In this document: piece by piece, positions 26,417-36,101 of the stretch | Layout: every line of letters starts with the position of its first letter | Numbering within the stretch: position 1 is the first letter of the stretch | DNA from: Aliidiomarina taiwanensis | GTDB taxonomy: Bacteria > Pseudomonadota > Gammaproteobacteria > Enterobacterales > Alteromonadaceae | NCBI RefSeq assembly: GCF_003987015.1 | Contig: NZ_PIPQ01000001.1 | Location: forward strand, 434,001 to 498,000 | Length of the DNA stretch: 64,000 nt | Direction: 5' to 3' | Translations under genes and position numbers: made by a program | Notes under the pieces: generated by a model | What the model saw: the letters and a program-made list of their open reading frames with translations, nothing else | The model's database searches: none | What the model was told of the DNA's origin: nothing

Positions 26417-28139
26417 TTGGCAGCTGCTTAAACCCTGGTTACAGGCTTTACAGCCCGCCCGCAAAAAACTTGTGTTGGGCTTTTTATTTAGCCTGTTAGC
26501 CGCTTTTTCGGGAATCGGTTTACTTGCGTTAAGTGGTTGGTTTATTACTGCATCGGCGTTCGCTGGTGTGTTGGGTTTTGGTGTATTAGTAAACATATAT
26601 ACGCCGGGTGCTGGCATACGGTTGTTTGCAGTCACACGTACAGTTGGGCGTTACCTAGAACGATTAATACAACACGATGCCGTGCTAAAAATACAAACAT
26701 TATGGCGGGTGAAACTATTTAGCCAACTGAGTCAACGAGATGTACGTTGGTTACATGGCCAGCAAACAAGTCTGCTGATTCATCGGCTAACTCGTAACCT
26801 AGATGTTCTCGATATGCTTTGGTTACGTTTCCTCACTCCCTTAGCTTCTGCAGTATTACTGACTTCGGCGGTGGTTATATTTGTTGCTATTTGGACACCA
26901 ATGCTGGCGCTTGGCTTAGTGTTCTTGTTGCTACTTATCGGGCTATTTGGCGTGGTACTGCCGTTACGTGTGTCGTTACGTTATGCCCAAAAAGAGCAAC
27001 ATGCCGATGAAATGACGCGGCATATTGCGCTGGACTTTGTTGACGGCCTTCCTGAGTTGGTTGCTTGGGGTTTAGGCCAGCAGTACCAAGAGCGGCTTTT
27101 AGCCCAGCAAAAATTATTCCATCAGGTACGCCAGCAACGGTTACAGCGTATGCATATTTGTCAGAGTGTGATGCAAGTGTTGCATCAAGTTGCGGTACTG
27201 TTAACGGCGGTTGTGAGTGTAAACCTATGGCAGGAGCAGCAACTGTCAGGTCCTGTGGCTGTGATGTTGCCAATTACCGTGCTCGCCTTGGGCGACTTAA
27301 TTATGCCACTAGCCACTCAAGCCAATACTTGGGGCGATATTCTGTACGCCGCGAAACAATTGAATGGATGGGCCCTAAAACCGAACGAGAGCTTGCAGCC
27401 ACATGACCTGTCAGAGCCAAGTATACCGCACCAGTCGGACGGGCTTCTGCTTGCGCCTGTCTATATTGAGCAGCGGCAACGGGTGCTATTTGATATGCGA
27501 TATTGGCATGTACCCCAAGGAATGCATGTTGCTATATGTGCTCCTTCAGGAGAAGGTAAAAGTAGCTTGGCAGACCACATTGCAAGTTTGATAAAAAGCG
27601 ACACGCTGGGTGTATATTGGAAGGGGGATTCTCTAGAGAGTTTAGAGGTGAACCAGCGCACTCAGCTGATTAGTTATTTGACCCAACGGAACCATATAGT
27701 CAATGGCACTCTTTGGGAAAACTTGCGCTTGGCTAACCCAAAGCTGACAGAGCAAGACGCTTGGCAAGTGCTGCATTGGGTTGCCCTAGACACCTGGGTA
27801 CATGCGTTACCCAAAGGACTCGATACCTGGTTAGGTGAGCAAGGAGAGTTAATGTCTGGCGGGCAAGCACGGCGCTTAGCTTTAGCACGTGTGTTACTGA
27901 CGGATCCCGCTCTCGTACTACTTGATGAGCCATTTACCGGGGTTGATAACGCAACGCAATCGCTGATTAAAGTTCGAATACAGTCCTGGCTACAGGGACG
28001 CACGGTGATTTATTTTGCGCATGATACGAATGTATTGCCTGGTACTCACAAGCAGTATAGGTTAGTCAATAAACAACTGAGTGAATATTGCTTGAAGGGC
28101 CTTGCGCATGAATCAAACGAACACCCTGGTGGTGTTTAA
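26406..28139 (+). CDS. cydC: Thiol reductant ABC exporter subunit CydC
   Basis: 577 residues, the partner ABC half-transporter. Six membrane segments, then an ATPase domain with Walker A A-P-S-G-E-G-K-S near 387, signature M-S-G-G-Q-A-R-R and Walker B L-V-L-L-D-E-P-F. N-terminal L-S-G-W-F-I-T-A-S-A and R-T-V-G-R-Y-L-E-R-L are typical for CydC. ATG 26406 lies inside cydD (11-base overlap), so the two are coupled. The 3' end overlaps the lipid kinase gene by 32 bases. Confidence 0.93.
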   Translation: MKHSWQLLKPWLQALQPARKKLVLGFLFSLLAAFSGIGLLALSGWFITASAFAGVLGFGVLVNIYTPGAGIRLFAVTRTVGRYLERLIQHDAVLKIQTLWRVKLFSQLSQRDVRWLHGQQTSLLIHRLTRNLDVLDMLWLRFLTPLASAVLLTSAVVIFVAIWTPMLALGLVFLLLLIGLFGVVLPLRVSLRYAQKEQHADEMTRHIALDFVDGLPELVAWGLGQQYQERLLAQQKLFHQVRQQRLQRMHICQSVMQVLHQVAVLLTAVVSVNLWQEQQLSGPVAVMLPITVLALGDLIMPLATQANTWGDILYAAKQLNGWALKPNESLQPHDLSEPSIPHQSDGLLLAPVYIEQRQRVLFDMRYWHVPQGMHVAICAPSGEGKSSLADHIASLIKSDTLGVYWKGDSLESLEVNQRTQLISYLTQRNHIVNGTLWENLRLANPKLTEQDAWQVLHWVALDTWVHALPKGLDTWLGEQGELMSGGQARRLALARVLLTDPALVLLDEPFTGVDNATQSLIKVRIQSWLQGRTVIYFAHDTNVLPGTHKQYRLVNKQLSEYCLKGLAHESNEHPGGV

Positions 28140-28998
28140 CCCGCTTCCACAACGAACACGAGGGCAACGACTACAAAGGCTCTGTCAGGCTTTAGATGCG
28201 GCCCAGCGGTCTTATACCTTGCTGGCAACAGACGCAGATTTAAAGACCACTGCAGCGAGTATTCAGCAGCAACTCGCAGGGGCTGACAACCTGATTGTAG
28301 TTGGTGGAGATGGAACCCTGCACCAAGTTGTTAATGCGCTGGCTCTATTGAAGAAGCCGCCAGTACTCAGCCTAGTCCCAGCTGGCACAGGTAATGATTT
28401 TGCTCGCGGTTGGCTTATCCCGAAACAACCAATTGATGCGGTGATCCATTGTGCCGTATATGGCGATCCTGAGCCATTGGATGTGGGCTGCGTGAATGAC
28501 CGTTATTTTATTAATTCTGTAGGGGTGGGGTTCGATGGTGATTTAACCAAGCGTTTAGCGGGAAGTAAAAGCTGGTGGCCGCAATTAACTTATTTGTTGT
28601 GTGCGTTGCGGCAACTTTTCCGCTATCGAGGAGTTCCGATACAGTATCGTGATGCTCCAACAGACATCGAGCCTATACAAAATCAGTCTACATTGCTTTT
28701 AGTCGTGGCTAATTCACCATATTTCGGAGCTGGCATGCACATAGCTCCCCATGCCCAGCATGATTCCGGTGAGTTAGCTTGGGTACATATAAATGAATGT
28801 AACTTGGTGACAAAGCTGTGGTCATTTGCGTCGATCTACACAGGGAAGCACATACGTAACAAGATTGTGACTCAAGGTCAGTTAAACAAATTACATATAG
28901 AAACAGTAGGTGTGCCCATGCAAGCGGATGGAGAGTACATTGGCTGCACACCTGCGCATATCACCAGTATACCGCAACGACTGACTATGCGCCGTTAA
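28108..28998 (+). CDS. Diacylglycerol/lipid kinase family protein (YegS/DagK-like)
   Basis: 296 residues from ATG 28108 (AAGGGC upstream). The DAGK catalytic signature V-V-G-G-D-G-T-L (near residue 70) and A-G-T-G-N-D-F-A-R-G (~95-104) are intact, as are the Mg2+-binding acidic residues of this family near D-S-G-E-L. It phosphorylates a diacylglycerol-like or sphingoid lipid at the inner membrane face. Overlaps the cydC 3' end and, on the other side, ends 14 bases inside the convergent DUF3080 gene. Confidence 0.88.
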   Translation: MNQTNTLVVFNPLPQRTRGQRLQRLCQALDAAQRSYTLLATDADLKTTAASIQQQLAGADNLIVVGGDGTLHQVVNALALLKKPPVLSLVPAGTGNDFARGWLIPKQPIDAVIHCAVYGDPEPLDVGCVNDRYFINSVGVGFDGDLTKRLAGSKSWWPQLTYLLCALRQLFRYRGVPIQYRDAPTDIEPIQNQSTLLLVVANSPYFGAGMHIAPHAQHDSGELAWVHINECNLVTKLWSFASIYTGKHIRNKIVTQGQLNKLHIETVGVPMQADGEYIGCTPAHITSIPQRLTMRR

Positions 28999-30079
28999 TG
29001 GGGTTGCCGTGGGGCGTTAAGCGGCACGCTTGCAGTAGGTCTTGCCATTGTTTGGTATGTTGGCGGGTACTTTCTTGCAGCTTTTGGACAGCGCCCAAAC
29101 CAAGAGCCTGCGCATGGGAACGCCATGCATTCTTCTGAACCAGCGCCAATAGTTGGTTAAGCTCTGGCTCTAGTTGTTGTCCGTAGTGATGCCAGCGGGC
29201 CAAGGCAGGCTGCAACTGACCAATATAGAGGCTCATCATCACATTGTGCATATACTCTGCTGATTGGGGCCTAGCCACAGGACTGCACCCAATGTGCGAT
29301 CGTGCCTGCTGTAACTGCACAGAAATGGCATCGAGCTGCGCCGGCATATAAGCCAGGGTGCGCCAATAGGCTGGCAAAAACTGCGAGCGATGCAAAGTTT
29401 CCACATGGGTGTGCCAAGAGCTGAGGTCAAGATCTACGTGGTACGGACTTTCAGCTAGCAGAGTCAGTGTGTGGGCAAAATAACTTATTGCGATATAGGT
29501 GTTGGTAAAGTCATCTTGGTTGTGCAAAGGCAAACCTTTTGAGCCGACTCGAAATTGCTGGCGCCAAATGTCGTCGGTGGTTAAAAAATTATGAATTGCC
29601 AAGTGAAGACTGCGCTCTTTGCTGGCTAATGCACTTGCTAAGTCTTCCTTCAGTTGCTGGGAAAGGTTGGCAGGCTGCGATAAACAATCTCGTAGGGCTC
29701 GTGTCACTTCCACCTCATACAATAACTGGTTGGCGGGCGTCATAACCTTTCCTAAGGAGCTATTTCGCTCTGCCACGACCTGACCGAGTCGGCAGTTACT
29801 TAAACGAAAACTATCGAGCAATGAAATGCGCACATCGGGAAGTGTTTTTCGTAACTCGCTCACTTGGGGTGGGACTGGGTGTAGCACCTGGACGCTATGG
29901 ACAGCGGGCACCTGTGACAAGCGTTCAATACGTTTGCTGTAGTCTTCCATCAAGGCTTCTTGCGAGTCGCTGCAAGCAACCGTTAACAGGGCCAAAAGAA
30001 AAAAGCTGCAGCGAGCGATATAGCAGCAAAGGCCAGAGTTAGGTACACTTGCCTGCATTATTTTCGATATGTACTTCAT
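28985..30079 (-). CDS. DUF3080 family lipoprotein
   Basis: 364 residues from ATG at 30079 (a second ATG eight codons in, at 30058, gives a more standard signal peptide). Hydrophobic segment C-S-F-F-L-L-A-L-L-T-V-A-C has a lipobox (T-V-A-C), so it is probably an envelope lipoprotein. The block L-S-N-C-R-L-G-Q-V-V-A-E-R-N-S-S-L-G-K-V-M is the hallmark of DUF3080, a family of gammaproteobacteria with no known function. Antiparallel to its neighbours: the 3' end overlaps the lipid kinase by 14 bases and the 5' end faces the riboflavin synthase promoter region. Confidence 0.8.
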   Translation of the reverse strand: MKYISKIMQASVPNSGLCCYIARCSFFLLALLTVACSDSQEALMEDYSKRIERLSQVPAVHSVQVLHPVPPQVSELRKTLPDVRISLLDSFRLSNCRLGQVVAERNSSLGKVMTPANQLLYEVEVTRALRDCLSQPANLSQQLKEDLASALASKERSLHLAIHNFLTTDDIWRQQFRVGSKGLPLHNQDDFTNTYIAISYFAHTLTLLAESPYHVDLDLSSWHTHVETLHRSQFLPAYWRTLAYMPAQLDAISVQLQQARSHIGCSPVARPQSAEYMHNVMMSLYIGQLQPALARWHHYGQQLEPELNQLLALVQKNAWRSHAQALGLGAVQKLQESTRQHTKQWQDLLQACRLTPHGNPINGA

Positions 30080-30129
30080 TTTTATTGAGTCCTGTATCGA
30101 ATTGGCTTTTCATTTTAGTGGCGGTGTTT

Positions 30130-30759
30130 ATGTTCACAGGTATTGTACAAACGAAGGCTCAGGTTAGCGCGATCTTAGACAAGGAGCAATTTAGAAAGCT
30201 GGTTATCGCTGCTCCTACAGCCTACTTGAAAGCTTTGGAAACAGGTGCAAGCATTGCAATTAATGGCTGTTGTTTAACGGTGACCGCATTTCATACCAGC
30301 ACAGAGCCTGGCACAGTGGAGTTTGATGTTATCGACGAAACGTTGCGCCTAACCAATTTGGGCGCACTGGCGGTAAACGATGAGGTTAACTTTGAGCGCT
30401 CGCTGACGATGGGGACTGAGCTGGGTGGTCATATCGTGTCGGGTCATATTCATACCACGGCACGTTTAGCCGAACGCCATGACAGTGACGACAATTGCCG
30501 GCTGTATTTAGAGCTGGATAAAAAGTGGCTTGAATACATATTCCCCAAAGGCTTTATCAGCGTGAATGGGGCTAGTTTAACGGTAGGTGAAGTCACGGAC
30601 CAGGGTTTTTGGCTGCACTTAATACCTGAAACCTTGGATAGAACAAATTTAGGAGAAGCGCAGGTAGGCACAGCGCTGAATATTGAGGTGGACACACAAA
30701 CTTTGACCATTGTAGAAACGGTGAAGCAGGTGTTGGCTAGAGCAGAAACAACAAGCTAA
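30130..30759 (+). CDS. ribE: Riboflavin synthase alpha chain
   Basis: 209 residues from ATG 30130, matching the family N terminus M-F-T-G-I-V-Q; the frame is open to 30049 but that start is inside the divergent gene. Two lumazine-binding repeats: G-A-S-I-A-I-N-G-C-C-L-T-V-T with G-G-H-I-V-S-G-H-I, then F-I-S-V-N-G-A-S-L-T-V-G-E-V with H-L-I-P-E-T-L. Converts two 6,7-dimethyl-8-ribityllumazine to riboflavin. Only about 50 bases separate it from the divergent gene and no FMN riboswitch is seen. The 3' end overlaps the convergent EamA gene by 23 bases. Confidence 0.93.
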   Translation: MFTGIVQTKAQVSAILDKEQFRKLVIAAPTAYLKALETGASIAINGCCLTVTAFHTSTEPGTVEFDVIDETLRLTNLGALAVNDEVNFERSLTMGTELGGHIVSGHIHTTARLAERHDSDDNCRLYLELDKKWLEYIFPKGFISVNGASLTVGEVTDQGFWLHLIPETLDRTNLGEAQVGTALNIEVDTQTLTIVETVKQVLARAETTS

Positions 30760-31621
30760 TACCCAGCATAGCAATGAGGGTACCGATAACAGCGCGGATG
30801 CTGACGCGCTGTCCTCGAAAAACATTTAAACCCAGCATAAACAAAGGCGCTGTGGACAATAACGTTTGCGCAATGCCTGGAGTTACGTAGGCTACCGCCA
30901 TTTGCTGTAACCAAATAGCTAAGAAAGTGCCAATGACAATGGCCACTAACAAGGGCCAGAACGGGCTTTGCTTTAGCGATTTATAAGTGCCCGGTATCAG
31001 CCGTGGGCGGAACAGCATAATACCTGCAGTCAGTACCAAAGTGCCGCCGAGTAAACGTACGAATGCAGCTTCTGCTGCCGACACCTGGCTTAAAGCAAAC
31101 CCCTGAAAGGCCATGACCAGCCCAGTAGCCTGGCAGGCAGCTGCCGTTATAGCAAACGCTAAGCCCGAGCGGCTTAGGCGCATGGGACTACCTAATTGAC
31201 GTTCGGTAATAACCAAAAGCACGCCCAAAATAACAATAAGGCTGGCCAGCATTTGCCATAAGGTTAAGCTTTCGGATAACACCAACCAAGCCAACAACGC
31301 CGCTAGGGGCGGCGCTAAGTACTCGAGTAAAATAGTATGGGCAGGGCCTAACCGCCTTAATGCAGCAAAGTAACAGCTGTCGCCTAATGTAATACCAATC
31401 ACGCCACTGGCTGTCATAAGGAGCCAGGTGTTTTGGCTCCAGCCTTCCCAGCTATGCCCTGGTAACGCAAAAACACCGAAAAGTAATAAAGGAGAGGCCA
31501 CCAAGCCTTTTACTAAATTCAATTGTACGGCTGACAAATGATGGCTACTTTTACTATAAAGAAGGGTGGCTAAGGCCCATAAAAAAGCCGCCGACAATGC
31601 TGCAATTTGTCCTATCAACAC
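30737..31621 (-). CDS. EamA/DMT family transporter
   Basis: 294 residues, ten hydrophobic helices in two EamA repeats (~3-138 and ~150-292). The typical G-P-A-H-T-I-L-L-E-Y-L-A-P-P of repeat one and S-T-A-P-L-F-M-L-G-L of repeat two are visible. Inner membrane exporter of metabolites or amino acids; substrate unknown. Runs leftward from just before the thrS promoter region and converges on ribE with 23 bases of overlap, so both 3' ends share sequence and no terminator is visible between them. Confidence 0.87.
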   Translation of the reverse strand: MLIGQIAALSAAFLWALATLLYSKSSHHLSAVQLNLVKGLVASPLLLFGVFALPGHSWEGWSQNTWLLMTASGVIGITLGDSCYFAALRRLGPAHTILLEYLAPPLAALLAWLVLSESLTLWQMLASLIVILGVLLVITERQLGSPMRLSRSGLAFAITAAACQATGLVMAFQGFALSQVSAAEAAFVRLLGGTLVLTAGIMLFRPRLIPGTYKSLKQSPFWPLLVAIVIGTFLAIWLQQMAVAYVTPGIAQTLLSTAPLFMLGLNVFRGQRVSIRAVIGTLIAMLGISLLFLL

Positions 31622-31702
31622 AAGCGCCTACAAAGTAAAAACACGAGAGTTTGTAGGGTACTCGGTTCTTACTTTATTTCATACCTTTGGCCGGGGTTGT
31701 AA

Positions 31703-31843
31703 TTGCTACTAATAGCGAAATTCTGTATAGTATGCTGCTCTTTACTGGGCTGTCTAGAATGACCCATGTGTGTTATTGCAGTCTGAACGTGTACAAGTGG
31801 CACTTGGTGGGTGTCACCACTGTCAATAAAGGAATTTATCTCC
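31703..31843 (+). promoter_or_regulatory. thrS promoter and structured leader
   Basis: TTGCTA (31703-31708), 17 bp, TATAGT (31726-31731) is a near-consensus sigma-70 promoter, giving a leader of roughly 105 bases before thrS ATG 31844. The leader has short inverted repeats (CAAGTGGCACTTG 31794-31806 and TGGTG...CACCA 31805-31819) close to the ribosome site AAAGGA. In E. coli, ThrRS represses its own translation by binding tRNA-like hairpins at this location; a similar operator here is inference. Confidence 0.6.
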
Positions 31844-33760
31844 ATGCCAGTAATTACTCTTCCTGATGGTAGCCAACGTGCGTTTGACCATGCCGTTTCC
31901 GTTTTAGATGTTGCCCAAGATATTGGACCAGGCTTAGCCAAAGCGACCATTGCTGGTCGTGTTAATGGCGAGCTGGTCGATGCGTGTGACCTGATTGAGC
32001 ACGACGCTAGCCTTGAAATCATTACCCAGAAAAGTGAAGAGGGCCTAGAAATCATTCGCCACTCGTGTGCTCACTTGCTGGGTCACGCCATAAAGCAGTT
32101 GTGGCCAGAAACACGTATGGCCATTGGCCCAACGATCGACAATGGTTTTTACTACGATGTAGATATTGACCGCCCCTTGCACCAAGATGACTTGGATGCG
32201 CTTGAAAAGCGTATGAAAGAGCTAGCGAAAACTGGCTACGCTGTTATTAAAAAGAAAGTAAGCTGGGCAGAAGCACGGGAAGTGTTTGTTGAGCGTGGCG
32301 AAAGCTATAAAGTAGAAATTTTAGACGAAAACATCGCTCGCGATGACCGTCCAGGTCTGTACCACCACGAAGAATACATTGATATGTGCCGTGGTCCACA
32401 CGTTCCGAATATGTCTTTTTGCCAGCACTTTAAAATAATGAAAGTAGCGGGTGCATATTGGCGTGGCGACTCCAACAATAAAATGTTACAGCGTATCTAC
32501 GGTACTGCTTGGGCAGACAAAAAACAGTTGAAGGCCTATTTACAACGCTTGGAAGAAGCTGAAAAGCGTGATCACCGCAAAATTGGTAAAGCGCAAGACT
32601 TATTCCACTGGCAGGAAGAAGCGCCAGGTATGGTGTTTTGGCACCACAATGGCTGGGCTATTTTCCAAGAGCTAGAAAAGTTTGTACGGGAAAAGCTGAA
32701 CGAGTACGACTACCAAGAAGTGAAAGGCCCATTAATGATGGACCGTGTATTGTGGGAGCGTTCAGGCCATTGGGACAAATTCCAAGACTTGATGTTTACA
32801 ACGGCGTCCGAGAACCGTGAATATGCGGTGAAGCCGATGAACTGCCCAGGCCACGTACAAATTTTCAATCAAGGCCTGAAGTCTTACCGCGACTTACCAC
32901 TGCGTATGGCGGAGTTTGGCTGCTGTCACCGTAACGAGCCATCGGGTGCCTTGCATGGGTTAATGCGTGTGCGTGGTTTTACGCAAGACGACGCTCATAT
33001 TTTCTGTACAGAAGAACAAGTACAAGAGGAAGTGGCAGACTGCATTCGTATGGTTTACGAAATGTACCGTACCTTTGGCTTCGAAAACATTGTAGTGAAG
33101 CTGTCCACTCGACCAGACGAGCGTCTAGGTGACGATGCAGTTTGGGACAGAGCAGAGCTTGCATTAGCAGAAGCATTGAAGTCAAACGACATTGACTTTG
33201 AGTACTTGCCAGGCGAAGGCGCCTTTTACGGGCCAAAAATTGAGTTTACTTTATTCGATTGTTTAGGTAGAGCCTGGCAATGTGGTACAATACAGCTTGA
33301 CTTCTCTATGCCAAGTCGTTTAGGAGCTACTTATGTAGGTGAAGATAACGAACGCCATGTGCCCGTTATGATACACCGAGCCATTTTGGGTTCCTTAGAG
33401 CGTTTTATGGGTATTCTTATTGAAGAATATGCAGGCTTTTTCCCAACCTGGTTGGCACCGAATCAAGTTGTCATTATGAATATTACGGACAAACAGGCTG
33501 AATATGTGGAAAATATCGTTTCTGAGTTAAAAAAGAACGGATTCCGCGCGACAGCTGACTTGAGAAATGAGAAGATAGGATTTAAGATCCGTGAACATAC
33601 TTTACAACGCGTGCCTTACTTGTTAGTTGTTGGAGACAAAGAAGTAGAACAAGGACAAGTGGCCGTGCGTACGCGCCGAGGTGAAGATCTAGGAAAACTG
33701 TCTATTGCTGAGTTTATTGAAACCCTGAGCAATGATGTGGCATCGCGTACAATTTCTTAA
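31844..33760 (+). CDS. thrS: Threonine--tRNA ligase
   Basis: 638 residues from ATG 31844 with AAAGGA 10 bases upstream; an in-frame GTG at 31811 is not favoured. Order: TGS domain (1-62), second additional editing domain with [10 protein letters not shown] near 75, class II catalytic core with M-N-C-P-G-H near 335, motif 2 [14 protein letters not shown] and motif 3 region [11 protein letters not shown], then C-terminal anticodon-binding domain. Charges tRNA-Thr. First gene of the thrS-infC-rpmI-rplT unit; stop lies 20 bases before infC. Confidence 0.97.
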   Translation: MPVITLPDGSQRAFDHAVSVLDVAQDIGPGLAKATIAGRVNGELVDACDLIEHDASLEIITQKSEEGLEIIRHSCAHLLGHAIKQLWPETRMAIGPTIDNGFYYDVDIDRPLHQDDLDALEKRMKELAKTGYAVIKKKVSWAEAREVFVERGESYKVEILDENIARDDRPGLYHHEEYIDMCRGPHVPNMSFCQHFKIMKVAGAYWRGDSNNKMLQRIYGTAWADKKQLKAYLQRLEEAEKRDHRKIGKAQDLFHWQEEAPGMVFWHHNGWAIFQELEKFVREKLNEYDYQEVKGPLMMDRVLWERSGHWDKFQDLMFTTASENREYAVKPMNCPGHVQIFNQGLKSYRDLPLRMAEFGCCHRNEPSGALHGLMRVRGFTQDDAHIFCTEEQVQEEVADCIRMVYEMYRTFGFENIVVKLSTRPDERLGDDAVWDRAELALAEALKSNDIDFEYLPGEGAFYGPKIEFTLFDCLGRAWQCGTIQLDFSMPSRLGATYVGEDNERHVPVMIHRAILGSLERFMGILIEEYAGFFPTWLAPNQVVIMNITDKQAEYVENIVSELKKNGFRATADLRNEKIGFKIREHTLQRVPYLLVVGDKEVEQGQVAVRTRRGEDLGKLSIAEFIETLSNDVASRTIS

Positions 33761-33780
33761 TATTGCTGGAGGAATAAAAC

Positions 33781-34317
33781 ATTAAAGGTGGAAGAAAAGG
33801 CGTAAAAGCCGATAAAACCCGGATTAATGACGCTATAACTGTTGCCGAAGTACGCTTAATAGACGCGGAAGGCGAGCAACGGGGCGTAACTGCTATTAAT
33901 GACGCTTTAGAGCTGGCTGCCGAAGCAGGCCTCGACTTAGTCGAGATTAGCCCCAACGCAGAGCCACCTGTGTGCCGAGTGATGGATTACGGCAAATTCT
34001 TATACGAAAAAAGCAAACAGCAAAAAGAGCAAAAGAAAAAGCAGAAACAGATTCAGGTAAAGGAAGTGAAGTTCCGACCTGGCACAGATGAGGGCGATTA
34101 CCAGGTAAAACTGCGCAACCTGCGTCGCTTTCTTGAGGGAGGTGACAAAGCGAAAGTCACCGTGCGTTTCCGTGGCCGAGAAATGGCACACCAAGAGATT
34201 GGTATTGAGTTATTAGAGCGTATTAAAAACGATCTAGACGAAATATCAAACTGCGAGGCTTTCCCTCGACGGGCTGAAGGGCGTCAGATGGTAATGGTTC
34301 TGGCTCCTGGAAAATAA
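33781..34317 (+). CDS. infC: Translation initiation factor IF-3, AUU start
   Basis: 178 residues starting at the ATT codon 33781, which opens I-K-G-G-R-K-G in the frame of the conserved core and has GGAGG at 33768-33772. No ATG exists in frame before 33970, which would remove the N-terminal domain. N-terminal segment includes [13 protein letters not shown], the linker [11 protein letters not shown] is basic, and the C-terminal domain carries [12 protein letters not shown]. The AUU start is the known means by which IF-3 represses its own synthesis. Gene callers that require ATG/GTG/TTG would truncate it to 115 residues. Confidence 0.95.
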   Translation: MKGGRKGVKADKTRINDAITVAEVRLIDAEGEQRGVTAINDALELAAEAGLDLVEISPNAEPPVCRVMDYGKFLYEKSKQQKEQKKKQKQIQVKEVKFRPGTDEGDYQVKLRNLRRFLEGGDKAKVTVRFRGREMAHQEIGIELLERIKNDLDEISNCEAFPRRAEGRQMVMVLAPGK

Positions 34318-34402
34318 CGAAGTAGCAGCGGTTCACAAGTAAGGTGCCAGTTCGGCCCTTCACCCTGTAACTCACTTGGCAACTCAATGCGGAGTATATG
34401 TA

Positions 34403-34600
34403 ATGCCAAAAATGAAAACGAAAAAAGGTGCTGCAAAGCGCTTTAAGAAAACTGCTTCAGGCGGTTACAAGCGTAAGCAATCTCACTTGCGTCATATTTT
34501 GACCAAGAAGAGCTCTAAGCGTAAACGTCATCTTCGTGCAACTGCAATGGTACATCAGAATGATGTTGTACTTATTGACCGCATGTTACCGTACGCTTAA
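34403..34600 (+). CDS. rpmI: 50S ribosomal protein L35
   Basis: 65 residues from ATG 34403 (GGAG at 34391), beginning [14 protein letters not shown] and rich in Lys/Arg, exactly the L35 length. An ATG at 34376 would add nine unrelated residues. The 85-base leader between infC and rpmI contains complementary segments around GGTGCC and CACC; in E. coli this place holds the L20 repressor-binding pseudoknot, so autogenous control is likely but not demonstrated. Confidence 0.96.
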   Translation: MPKMKTKKGAAKRFKKTASGGYKRKQSHLRHILTKKSSKRKRHLRATAMVHQNDVVLIDRMLPYA

Positions 34601-34615
34601 GAGAGGAGATAGCAA

Positions 34616-34975
34616 ATGGCACGAGTAAAACGTGGTGTCGTCGCGAGAGCGCGTCACAAAAAAGTCCTAAAGCAGGCGAAAGGTTATTATGGTGCTCGTA
34701 GTCGCGTTTATCGCGTTGCGAATCAAGCTGTCATTAAAGCAGGTCAATATGCATACCGTGACCGCCGCAACAAGAAACGTCAATTCCGTCAACTATGGAT
34801 TGTTCGTATCAATGCTGCAGCACGTCAAGGTGGATTGTCATACAGCCGCTTTATCAATGGCTTGAAAAAAGCATCTGTTGAAATCGATCGCAAAATTCTT
34901 GCAGATATCGCTGTTCACGACCAGGCTGGTTTCACAGCTTTAGTTGAGAAAGCAAAAGAAGGCTTATCTGCGTAA
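34616..34975 (+). CDS. rplT: 50S ribosomal protein L20
   Basis: 119 residues, beginning [15 protein letters not shown] and containing [10 protein letters not shown], the basic N-terminal extension that reaches into 23S rRNA, and a globular C-terminal half. GAGAGGAG precedes ATG 34616, 15 bases after rpmI. L20 is the assembly protein that represses rpmI-rplT in E. coli. A terminator follows at 35004. Confidence 0.97.
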   Translation: MARVKRGVVARARHKKVLKQAKGYYGARSRVYRVANQAVIKAGQYAYRDRRNKKRQFRQLWIVRINAAARQGGLSYSRFINGLKKASVEIDRKILADIAVHDQAGFTALVEKAKEGLSA

Positions 34976-34982
34976 GCAGTAA

Positions 34983-36089
<1,107 letters not shown>

Positions 36090-36101
36090 GGGAGTTTGAC
36101 A

